The notes: generated by a model from the letters alone, not told the origin. A stretch of DNA of 16,308 nucleotides from Prevotella sp. UBA2739 (GCA_002353525.1 DEJV01000050.1:19326-35633), one strand, 5' to 3'. Positions 1 through 5,969 are shown, counted from the first letter of the stretch. Program-made: numbers and translations.

Positions 1-585
1 AACTTACAGGAATTGGAAGAACTACGCGGTCAGGTCGCAGAGTTTAAGAAACGTATGGAACAGCAGGAGATAGTCAGCCACCGCCTGTTGAAAGAGGCAA
101 TGAAAGGCCACTTGTCGTGGATTAAGCGGATGGGCTTTTGGGGAAGTGTCGCCGAACTGGCACTGCTACCGTTGATTGTTTATTTCTTAAAAAGCATTGC
201 TGGTGGTTCATGGCTGCCCATCATTGTCTTAGCCATAGCGATGGGTTTCGAGGCCTTTTTCAATTTCTGGAACGTCAGTACCATCCGCGACAACTATCTC
301 GCAGCTAACGATGTCATCAGCACCCAACAAAGGCTGAGGACTTACAAACGTAGGGAGAAACTTTACACTTACATTGTGATTCCCATTCTTCTTCTCTGGA
401 TAGTATGGTTTTTGTTCGACGCATATAGCGCCAAAGGCATTCCATTCCCAAGCTTAGAGATCTTGCTTCCTCATTTCCTTGTCATTGCCATCATATTAGC
501 TATATTCTTCTATACCTTCTATCGTGAGATGCGTTCGCTGAACAAGGCTATTAAAGTCATAGACGAATTCACCGAAAAAGAATGA
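1..585 (+). CDS. Four-helix inner-membrane protein, 5' end outside window
   Basis: The reading frame is open from base 1 to the TGA at 583-585, so the true start lies left of the window; the TTG at 13 is only an internal codon. The visible 194 residues begin with a charged, probably helical cytoplasmic stretch (about 45 residues, rich in E, K, Q and R). Four hydrophobic segments follow at roughly residues 47-65, 70-90, 122-141 and 154-172, and a short charged tail ends in TEKE. There is no signal peptide or catalytic motif. The size and layout resemble small Bacteroidales membrane proteins that I recall encoded just downstream of ECF sigma genes, where an anti-sigma or accessory role would be plausible. 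That link cannot be tested because the upstream gene is outside the window. It converges on the minus-strand gene ending at 644. A real membrane protein is near certain; its role is unknown. Confidence 0.85.
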   Translation, partial: NLQELEELRGQVAEFKKRMEQQEIVSHRLLKEAMKGHLSWIKRMGFWGSVAELALLPLIVYFLKSIAGGSWLPIIVLAIAMGFEAFFNFWNVSTIRDNYLAANDVISTQQRLRTYKRREKLYTYIVIPILLLWIVWFLFDAYSAKGIPFPSLEILLPHFLVIAIILAIFFYTFYREMRSLNKAIKVIDEFTEKE

Positions 586-643
586 GATAATCAGTTTGTC
601 AAACCTGCCAATCAGCCAAGACCAAGTATAAAAGGGGAGTGAC

Positions 644-1135
644 TTACTCATTTTCAGCAATTTCGCATCTGCAGAAATAGTCCCATACGCATGGGATATC
701 CTTTGACAGGAAGGTAAGTAATCTTTCTGCCTCACCGGCATTGTGCGCTGGCATGTCGATGCCTTGTTCGTGCAGATAGTCCTCCAGTTTGCCTTGCATG
801 TAGTGTGACTGCATTTCGTCATATCCACTTTGTGGCTTCCTATGCTCTTTCACGCTCACCCACAACCATAGGTGATTGACGATGAACTGCGCTTTCATTC
901 TGCCTGTTTGGGAGTCATTGTAGCACTCGGCATAACCTCCGACATCAAATCTTATTCGCCGGTTGTCAATGTCTTCCTTGCAGAGTTTCTTTTCCATTTC
1001 CTTGCGGAATGGCTGTCCCTCGCCCAAAAACAAGTCGGTTAACAGGTACGATGTTTTGTGTATGGTCAATTCTAACGGCAGATAAGGGTTACAAGAGTCT
1101 GCCACGGGCTTTGTCATTTTGATGATCTTCTTCAT
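644..1135 (-). CDS. Hypothetical protein, 163 aa, last gene of the accessory block
   Basis: I do not recognise this family. It is a soluble-looking protein with no signal peptide or membrane segment. It has six cysteines: C15, C52 and C71 are spread out, while C149, C155 and C157 cluster near the C-terminus (the last two as CRC), which could bind a metal but matches no motif I know. Residues 85-96 are aromatic and hydrophobic (VNHLWLWVSVKE) and look like a beta strand of a folded core. The start at 1135 reads MKKIIKM and lies 21 nt after the stop of the SprT-like gene, so the two are probably co-transcribed; M7 is an alternative start. The gene ends 58 nt from the stop of the convergent membrane-protein gene. 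A competing frame at 496-828 overlaps it and is rejected because it runs into the neighbouring real gene. Confidence 0.7.
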   Translation of the reverse strand: MKKIIKMTKPVADSCNPYLPLELTIHKTSYLLTDLFLGEGQPFRKEMEKKLCKEDIDNRRIRFDVGGYAECYNDSQTGRMKAQFIVNHLWLWVSVKEHRKPQSGYDEMQSHYMQGKLEDYLHEQGIDMPAHNAGEAERLLTFLSKDIPCVWDYFCRCEIAENE

Positions 1136-1156
1136 AAGTCATTTCTCTTTTGGTTG

Positions 1157-1579
1157 TTAATATAGGTATCTGAACATAAAGAACAGCAGCCGGGATGCTT
1201 TTGCTGAGGGCTTAAACATCCAGCAATCAACTTTTTCTGCTATGTTGAGTCCGTGCTGTTGGTTGAAATCCTCACTCATTTTCTTGAATGCCTCTCCGTG
1301 GGTAATATGGACGTCGATATGCTTGTAGGCTAAGTAATAGTGAATCATTTCGTGCACCATTACATTCCGCAGGTCGTTTTCCTCCCAATCGAAGTAGCGC
1401 GAAATCTCAATCCTCGGTTTCTTGAGCTTTCGTCTGCCAACGATTTTATCGCAAGAGAAGTAGCCGCAAGTGCGATACGACTTCAACAGTCCGAATTGGG
1501 GTAGGGGCAATTCGCCGTGAAAGTACAGGTGGTTATACTCACGGAATTTCTGTTCCATCAATATTATTGTCATTTCCAT
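1157..1579 (-). CDS. SprT-like putative zinc metallopeptidase-domain protein
   Basis: The 140-residue product carries the SprT-like hallmark: HEMIHYY at residues 76-82 supplies the HExxH zinc site with its general-base glutamate, and HGEAF at 94-98 supplies the likely third histidine ligand. Upstream come the family's usual EQKF...NHLYF helix and a strand ending in RIEIS. SprT-like proteins are zinc-metallopeptidase-fold proteins; eukaryotic Spartan cleaves DNA-protein crosslinks, but the job of small bacterial versions is largely unknown. The frame stays open to an ATG at 1624, but those extra 15 residues are encoded by or next to a palindromic element (1607-1731), so I place the start at 1579 (MEMTII); 1573 is also possible. 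The C-terminus is unusually hydrophobic and aromatic (LLFFMFRYLY). It lies 21 nt before the 644-1135 gene. Family assignment is strong; substrate and role are unknown. Confidence 0.85.
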   Translation of the reverse strand: MEMTIILMEQKFREYNHLYFHGELPLPQFGLLKSYRTCGYFSCDKIVGRRKLKKPRIEISRYFDWEENDLRNVMVHEMIHYYLAYKHIDVHITHGEAFKKMSEDFNQQHGLNIAEKVDCWMFKPSAKASRLLFFMFRYLY

Positions 1580-1606
1580 GTTACTATGGTTTTGGGGATG
1601 CTTGAA

Positions 1607-1731
1607 GGGCAAAAGCATGATCACAGAAAGAGGGTTTTTGCCCTTATAGGGCGTTGTCCCCCTTTCTGCCCAATACCCAGGGTGTTGCCCTGGGTTAGGT
1701 GCTCATTGCCTCCTTCGGGGCGCTACAGCGC
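1607..1731. repeat. REP-like cluster of GC-rich palindromes
   Basis: Several inverted repeats are packed into about 125 bp between two minus-strand genes. GGGCAAAA (1607-1614) faces TTTTGCCC (1636-1643). GCCCT-TAT-AGGGC spans 1640-1652. ACCCAGGG-TGTTG-CCCTGGGT spans 1675-1695 with perfect 8-bp arms. CC-TTCG-GG lies at 1712-1719, with a UUCG-type loop. GCGCT-AC-AGCGC spans 1720-1731. The composition and the run of short palindromes resemble dispersed intergenic repeats that I recall from Bacteroidales genomes; only one copy is in this window, so repetition itself is not shown. The element supplies the last codons and stop of the 1723-2829 gene and borders the SprT-like start. It may also act as an attenuator or RNA-stabilising structure. 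Confidence 0.55.
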
Positions 1732-2829
1732 TGACATTCCATTGCATCCACTTGAATTACTAACAAATTTCTTTATGATGTTGAAGTTGATGTCCTTTTC
1801 TTTGGGGAATACCTCATGTACCTTCTCACATTGGTAACGACTGATTTGGAAAAACAAGTCGCTGATACGTTTTTTCAGCGGTGTCAGTTGCCGTTGGTAT
1901 GAGACGTTGTCTATGCGCCCGCGCTTCAAGTTTTCCTTCAGGTCCTTTTTCTGTGCTTTCAGTGCGTCAATTTCCTTAGTGACATTGGTCTCAAAGGCCT
2001 CGCAGTCGGCATACACTTGGCGCATTTCCTCCGCGTTGTACCTTGTCAGTGCGTCTTCGTATTTGTCGTGCCACCTGTCGCATTCTTCCTTTATCGCCTC
2101 TATGCGTTGGTTGAGGAGTTCAATCTCGTGTTTCATGTACAGCACGTCAATCATGACCGAACAATCAGCCTTGCTGTTGTCGTCTTCCTGATGCAAGATG
2201 TCTAGCACTTCCTGCAGTGTGTAGGCATGATACAGCTGTTTGGCTTCGGTGTAGCGTTGGTTGAGATGCATAAACGGGCCCCAATGGCGATTGAACGACG
2301 ACAGACTTACGGTTTCAGTCTTTCCGTCCTCACGCACGGCACCGCAACAGTTGCGCCCGCTCAGCGGACTTCCCGCCAATTGATAGACAAGGCTTCGGCA
2401 GCCATTCTTGTCTGTGCGCATGGCTTCTTTTACCTGTCCCCACCATTCGAGATATACGCCTAAAGTGGGTTTGCGGAATCCCGATGTGCCCGTATAGGCA
2501 ATGCCGTTCTGAATGGCCACGGGACAGAGGAACATGCGGCTGTCGCTCAGGATGCGCTCTTTATGGGCCAACAGATAGAAGGCATTGCTGATGAAGAGTT
2601 GCCTTAGTTCCTCGACAGTCGCCGACGGTTTCGGCACAGGGGTGGGCTTCCGCCTGCCAATGATGAGATACTGCCCTGTGGTGTCCAATTGAAGAGAGTC
2701 AGTTTCTATTTTCTCGGGTTTCTGTTCTGCAAGCGGATAACAGTCGAGCGTGCGACCGTCAGTGAGGATGATTTTGCCTTCAGGGAATTGCCCCTTGTCT
2801 TCTTTGAAAGGTTCTGCTACTATACTCAT
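1723..2829 (-). CDS. Hypothetical protein with C-terminal coiled coil, 368 aa
   Basis: I do not recognise a named domain. The protein is soluble, with no signal peptide or membrane segment. Residues 1-60 are strand-rich and include TDGRTLDCYPL. Residues 70-200 form a probable globular domain with ISNAFYLLAHKERIL (80-94), a GFRKPTLGVYLEWW stretch (117-130), and SPLSGRNCC (154-162) followed by FNRHWGPF (179-186). From about 226 to 335 the sequence is highly charged and helical with heptad-like spacing, consistent with a coiled coil for self-association or partner binding. It has ten cysteines, including an adjacent pair at 161-162. The last codons (NGMSAL) and the stop come from the palindromic element at 1607-1731, so the original C-terminus may have been different. 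The 22-bp palindrome array lies upstream, 67 nt before its ATG. I see no exact TAnnTTTG box in front. Its neighbours suggest a shared transcript with the HNH and SprT-like genes. Confidence 0.8.
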   Translation of the reverse strand: MSIVAEPFKEDKGQFPEGKIILTDGRTLDCYPLAEQKPEKIETDSLQLDTTGQYLIIGRRKPTPVPKPSATVEELRQLFISNAFYLLAHKERILSDSRMFLCPVAIQNGIAYTGTSGFRKPTLGVYLEWWGQVKEAMRTDKNGCRSLVYQLAGSPLSGRNCCGAVREDGKTETVSLSSFNRHWGPFMHLNQRYTEAKQLYHAYTLQEVLDILHQEDDNSKADCSVMIDVLYMKHEIELLNQRIEAIKEECDRWHDKYEDALTRYNAEEMRQVYADCEAFETNVTKEIDALKAQKKDLKENLKRGRIDNVSYQRQLTPLKKRISDLFFQISRYQCEKVHEVFPKEKDINFNIIKKFVSNSSGCNGMSAL

Positions 2830-2896
2830 AGTCTTTATTTTTTTTGTTTTACTTATGTTTCTGGTGTTTATTCACAACGAATTTGTCGAAGTGTGC

Positions 2897-3167
2897 GTAC
2901 AGATGCTTTGTACTGTGTGTACAGATGCTTTGTACTGCGTGTACAGATGCCTTGTACTGTGCGTACAGATGCCTTGTAGCGTGCGTACAGATGCTTTGTA
3001 CTGGCGACAGATGCATTTGTAGCGTACCGTACCGATGTTTGGTAGTGTGCGTACCAATGACTGGTAGCCTGCCTACCAATGCTTGGTAGCCTGGCTACCG
3101 CTATTTGGTAGCGTGCGTACCAACGTTTGGTACTGGCAGTACCAAATTTTGGTACTGATTTTGGTAC
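2897..3167. repeat. Tandem array of twelve 22-bp palindromic units plus a half unit
   Basis: Units start at 2897, 2919, 2941, 2963, 2985, about 3007, 3029, 3051, 3073, 3095, 3117 and 3139, an exact 22-bp period. Each holds a 17-bp inverted repeat and a 5-bp spacer. Units 1-5 read GTACA-N7-TGTA(C/G). Units 7-12 read (G/C)TACC-N7-GGTA(C/G). The best are unit 9 (CTACCAA-TGC-TTGGTAG), unit 11 (GTACCAA-CGT-TTGGTAC) and unit 12 (GTACCAAA-T-TTTGGTAC). Unit 6 is irregular by one base lost and one gained. A half unit follows at 3157-3167. Spacers are TGTGT, TGCGT, TGTGC, CGTGC and similar. The array fills most of the 442-bp gap between two minus-strand genes; the rest of that gap (2830-2896 and 3168-3271) shows no gene and no clear promoter. 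Reading frames are open through it on both strands only because the repeat lacks stops. Confidence 0.92.
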
Positions 3168-3271
3168 TGGCAACAGGATGGGGACAACAAGTTCTAACTT
3201 CGCGTTCATCCGTTTTGAAAAGTTTGTGGGTGAGAAGAACAATCGAAAAGTGAATGGTTTTTAATATCAGT

Positions 3272-3862
3272 TTATTCTTCTGCTAATTTCAGATTGTCCA
3301 ACCTGTTGTTCTGCTTGTTTCCGTCTATATGGCATACTCGATGGCCCGCTGGGATTTCACCCTGAAAGGTCTCCCACACCAATTCGCACAATCGACGCTC
3401 GGTGTTGTAGACAATGGTGTACACCTCACCGTCGCTTTTCGTGTAGACGTCTCCTTCCTTGTGCTTGTTCCGTGAGGCAAACCTCCTCTTTGGCGCCATT
3501 ACCTTGTAGTGCGGAATATGGCTTTCGTCATAACTGTTGTCGGGTATAAGCACGCCACTGTCGAACACGGGGTTTCTTTCTTCCCAAGGAGTTGCCCACG
3601 ACGCATAGGCATTCTCCAGCAGATGGTGAATTTTCACAATGCGCTCAATGCCATACCACGATTTCTTTATCTCGAGCATGCACCCGTTGTCTTGGCATAA
3701 GATATGGACGCGCTTGATGTCCATGATATCGTTCGAAAGGAGTCTTTTCAATTCGGTAAACCTCTCCTCGCGCGATTGTTCCATATACTTGTCGTCATAA
3801 ATGTCGATGACCAGTTGCTGACTCTTTTTCGTCTTATAGAAAATCCAATACTCGTTTTTCAT
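3272..3862 (-). CDS. HNH_3-type putative nuclease with unknown N-terminal domain
   Basis: The C-terminal 40 residues of this 196-aa protein match the HNH_3 family of homing-type and phage endonucleases: a helix at LVWETF (161-166), then GHRVCHIDGNK (173-183), NNR (185-187) and NLKL (190-193). H178 with D180, G181 and N182 forms the core motif, and the final N of NL is the usual third HNH position. Known members cut or nick DNA with a divalent metal. The first 120 residues are unlike homing endonucleases and I cannot assign them; they include RVHILCQDNGCMLEI (51-65) and a basic stretch PKRRFASRNKHK (124-135). Residues 136-160 form strands typical of the region before HNH_3. The ATG at 3862 overlaps the TGA of the small upstream ORF as ATGA, which suggests translational coupling. 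Nuclease activity is inferred only. Confidence 0.8.
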   Translation of the reverse strand: MKNEYWIFYKTKKSQQLVIDIYDDKYMEQSREERFTELKRLLSNDIMDIKRVHILCQDNGCMLEIKKSWYGIERIVKIHHLLENAYASWATPWEERNPVFDSGVLIPDNSYDESHIPHYKVMAPKRRFASRNKHKEGDVYTKSDGEVYTIVYNTERRLCELVWETFQGEIPAGHRVCHIDGNKQNNRLDNLKLAEE

Positions 3863-4020
3863 GAGGCTTTCTCTTTTTTGTGGTTCATTCTTCTTTTGCT
3901 TATCGTCAACAAGGGTTCTCTCCTCAAGCGATGATAATCACCTGAGGCACGATGATTCTGTACGGCAGCACCGAATGCCTCCGCACCAACTGGAAACTTA
4001 CATAAAACTAGATTTCTCAT
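3859..4020 (-). CDS. Small ORF, 53 aa, coupled to the HNH gene
   Basis: This frame begins MRNLVLCKFP at an ATG (4018-4020) preceded by an AT-rich stretch, as Bacteroidota starts often are. It ends with a TGA that overlaps the start of the HNH gene as ATGA. The product is basic, with R/K clusters at 31-34 (RLRR) and 42-51, and has no signal peptide or recognisable domain. It lies directly downstream of a leader with a consensus promoter. It could be a real small protein, a leader peptide controlling the HNH gene, or an accidental frame. The start-stop overlap is the best argument for translation. An 11-bp RNA hairpin (3922-3947) lies inside it. I know no family for it. Confidence 0.5.
   Translation of the reverse strand: MRNLVLCKFPVGAEAFGAAVQNHRASGDYHRLRREPLLTISKRRMNHKKEKAS
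3922..3947 (-). promoter_or_regulatory. RNA hairpin inside the small ORF
   Basis: On the minus strand, arms CCTCAGGTGAT (3937-3947) and ATCGCTTGAGG (3922-3932) pair over 11 bp around a TATC loop. Nine pairs are Watson-Crick and two are G-U. The G-U pairs form only in minus-strand RNA; the plus strand would have A-C mismatches. The upstream arm also overlaps a segment, TGCCTC (3944-3949), that can pair with GAGGCA (3976-3981), so two alternative folds are possible. No U-tract follows, so it is not a classic terminator. It sits about 60 nt before the HNH start codon. Confidence 0.45.
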
Positions 4021-4178
4021 AATTATTATTTTAATTAGATGAATACTAAAACGTTTAGATCACTAATCCACATCGATTTTCCCACCGTGGCCATTATGAG
4101 CGGCTCGGTTGGGGCGGTATTGAAACCGTCTCTTGATGCTTCAAATTATCAAAGAACGTGTGCCTGTCTTCCGAAAGG
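4021..4178 (-). promoter_or_regulatory. Structured 5' leader of the small ORF/HNH transcript
   Basis: From the inferred transcription start near 4178 to the ATG at 4020 lie about 158 untranslated bases, long for a bacterial leader. In minus-strand order it can form GCCT/AGGC (4162-4179), TTGAT/ATCAA (4133-4152), CGGT-TTCAAT-ACCG (4115-4128), and ACCG-A-GCC paired with GGC-CA-CGGT (4084-4109). A further CTAAA-CGT-TTTAG lies around 4046-4058. The leader is followed by AT-rich sequence just before the start codon. This layout suggests a cis-regulatory RNA, but I cannot match it to a known class. Confidence 0.4.
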
Positions 4179-4184
4179 CGAATG

Positions 4185-4220
4185 CAAAAATAGACACATT
4201 CGTCGAGAATTTCGAAAAAA
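4185..4220 (-). promoter_or_regulatory. Bacteroidota-type promoter for the small ORF/HNH transcript
   Basis: On the minus strand TATTTTTG (4185-4192) matches the Bacteroidota -7 consensus TAnnTTTG exactly. A T-rich -33 element, TTTTTTCG (4213-4220), lies 20 bp upstream, within the usual spacing. Transcription would start near 4178. Confidence 0.6.
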
Positions 4221-4271
4221 CGGCCCTAATAAATGTTAAAAGTGGTGTCAAACCAAGTTGACGAATATAGA

Positions 4272-4350
4272 TTTTGTGCTAAAAACGCTGTTACTCTGTC
4301 ATGAAAACACTGCGTTTCTATCATAGAGACAGGGCGTTTTTAGCACAAAA
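4272..4350 (-). terminator. 79-bp near-palindrome at the end of the SusCD operon
   Basis: Perfect 17-bp terminal inverted repeats (4272-4288 and 4334-4350; TTTTGTGCTAAAAACGC and its complement) flank a centre that is itself largely self-complementary, so the whole 79 bp can fold into one long hairpin. It starts 17 nt after the stop of the thioredoxin gene. That position favours a transcription terminator or 3'-end-protecting structure, but no clean U-tract follows the stem on the minus strand. A small non-autonomous inverted-repeat element (MITE-like) is the alternative; no clear target duplication is seen. Confidence 0.55.
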
Positions 4351-4367
4351 GCAAACCAGCCTTGCCC

Positions 4368-5945
4368 TTAGTTGTTGACAATCTGGTCGAAATAGGCATT
4401 GAAATCATTGTCGGAAGGGCGAATGGCATCGGGATTGACGATGCGGCCGTCTTTGCCAATAATGATGAAACGCGGAATGCCCATCACATGGTAAATGTCG
4501 TTGAGCACTTTGTCGCCCTCGGGAGTAATGAGGTATTGATGCCATGACGTAGGATGCTTCTGCAGGAAAGCGTCCCACTTCTCGCGCTTCTTGTCGCATG
4601 CCACACTCATGATGTGAACGTCATTACGCCCGGCATATCGCTGTTGCAACTTGTCGAGGAACGGCATCTCCTCTATACAAGGCACGCACCATGTGCCCCA
4701 AATGTCGATGAGTAGCGTTTTCCCACGCAGCGATTTCAGGCTCATGCGCTTGCCTTTTGTGTCGGTAAAGCTGAAATCGGGAGCCAGACGACCGGGATAT
4801 GTGCGGCCGTTGAGTGCCACACTGCGGTTGTAGGCCTCTTTCACTTTCTGCTGCAACGAGTCCACATGACTGGCAGCGAGATACTGGTTAAGGTAAGGAC
4901 GCGGGTCTTCGCTGCTCACCATCCCCATCATGTCAGCAGCAAAATGGCTCTTCAGCCGCTCGCCCCAGAGCGCGTCGGGCACATGTTTATCGACTAGGCG
5001 CAGAATGGTAGAGAAATAGTTGCTCTCACTGTCGGTGCTGTCTTGCGGAAAATGGAAGAGCACATACTCCATGAGTGCTTCTTGATCATACGTCTGAGGC
5101 AGCCTAGGCGCAAACAGCGAGTCGAGTGTCTGGTAGAATTCGGGCACCTCACCCTTAAACACTTTCACGATGCGGCCATCCCGGTCGATAATGATTTTGG
5201 TGGGATAGGTACTTACACCCAGTTTCACAGCCACGTCGTTGTCGCCTTTTTCATTGCGCAGCTGGGTCCAGATCATACGTTCCTTCTCTACTGTCTTGCG
5301 CCATGCATCCTCCTTGTCGTCGCAGTCGATGCCAATAAACTCCACCTTTCCGCAATACTTATTATAATACTTGCGCATTTCAGGCATGCCTTTCATGCAC
5401 CAATAGCACCAGGTTCCCCAGAAATCGAGCACTACCGCCTGTTTTCCACGGAACGAACTGAGGCTCACTTCGCGCCCGTTGATGTCGGTAAGGGTGAAGT
5501 TGGGAGCCATTGTCCGTTCGGTGAGACGCCGCTCGTTGTCCATTATGCGGCGCATGGTGACCACCTGATTATATCGAGTTGTCAGACTGTCGCGCAAAGA
5601 TCCCTGCTTCACTTCATCGGAAAGCAGCTGGTAACCGTCGTAAAACACACTGTCGTTGTCATGTCCGAGAAGTATTCTTGCTGCCGTCTCATCGCCGGGA
5701 TGAGCCTTCAGATAACTGTTATTCAGTTCACTGAGCTGGCGGTTCAGGGCCTGCATCTGCCCGTTGTTGCGCATCTTGCCAATAGAGTCGTAGTCACCTA
5801 GCCGGTCGAAAGCCACACTCAGTTTGTGCATTTTTGCCATTATTTGCTGTCGGCGGACCTCATATTTCTTATTCGTAATCTGTGCTTCAGCACCCAACAC
5901 CCACCATCCAACAGCCAGTGTCAGGAAAATAATTTTTCTTATCAT
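4368..5945 (-). CDS. Secreted protein with two TlpA/thioredoxin domains
   Basis: The 525-aa product starts with a cleavable-looking signal peptide (about residues 1-21, ending AEA-Q, no lipobox). A helical region (about 25-140) follows, then two TlpA/AhpC-TSA-like thioredoxin domains. Domain 1 (about 146-270) has APNFTL, the redox motif WCYWC (C180, C183) and a cis-proline at TYP (P248). Domain 2 (about 387-525) has APDFSF, WCVPC (C420, C423) and the cis-proline at GIP (P491). The linker between them is helical. Such proteins act outside the cytoplasm as thiol-disulfide reductases; single-domain TlpA/ResA types often serve cytochrome c maturation, but proteins encoded with susCD may instead reduce disulfides in captured or surface proteins. 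The start lies 24 nt after the susD stop, so it is the last gene of that operon. Both active sites look intact. The physiological substrate is unknown. Confidence 0.9.
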   Translation of the reverse strand: MIRKIIFLTLAVGWWVLGAEAQITNKKYEVRRQQIMAKMHKLSVAFDRLGDYDSIGKMRNNGQMQALNRQLSELNNSYLKAHPGDETAARILLGHDNDSVFYDGYQLLSDEVKQGSLRDSLTTRYNQVVTMRRIMDNERRLTERTMAPNFTLTDINGREVSLSSFRGKQAVVLDFWGTWCYWCMKGMPEMRKYYNKYCGKVEFIGIDCDDKEDAWRKTVEKERMIWTQLRNEKGDNDVAVKLGVSTYPTKIIIDRDGRIVKVFKGEVPEFYQTLDSLFAPRLPQTYDQEALMEYVLFHFPQDSTDSESNYFSTILRLVDKHVPDALWGERLKSHFAADMMGMVSSEDPRPYLNQYLAASHVDSLQQKVKEAYNRSVALNGRTYPGRLAPDFSFTDTKGKRMSLKSLRGKTLLIDIWGTWCVPCIEEMPFLDKLQQRYAGRNDVHIMSVACDKKREKWDAFLQKHPTSWHQYLITPEGDKVLNDIYHVMGIPRFIIIGKDGRIVNPDAIRPSDNDFNAYFDQIVNN

Positions 5946-5969
5946 TGTTTCGGTGTTTTCGTTTTTTGA

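Noticed and set aside
586..643. Terminator between the convergent genes at the left edge
   Set aside because: Only a 4-bp stem (GAGT/ACTC) near 636-648 was found, without a T-run; too weak to call.
496..828. Minus-strand 110-aa frame
   Set aside because: It overlaps the end of the plus-strand membrane-protein gene and the better-supported 644-1135 gene; its composition is unlike a folded protein.
2897..3167. CRISPR array
   Set aside because: Spacers are 5 bp and nearly constant, repeats are 17 bp, and no cas gene is nearby.
2868..3242. Minus-strand frame of 124 aa, and several plus-strand frames, through the 22-bp array
   Set aside because: A 22-bp unit without stops keeps all three frames open and gives 22-residue protein repeats (such as KASVRT). 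Frames are open on both strands at once, the mark of repeat DNA rather than a gene.
4039..4239. Plus-strand 66-aa frame
   Set aside because: It lies opposite the consensus minus-strand promoter and leader, has no promoter of its own that I can see, and its product looks like no known protein.
5043..5801. Plus-strand 252-aa frame
   Set aside because: It is antisense to the thioredoxin gene, whose domains and active sites are clear; it is open because of codon bias.
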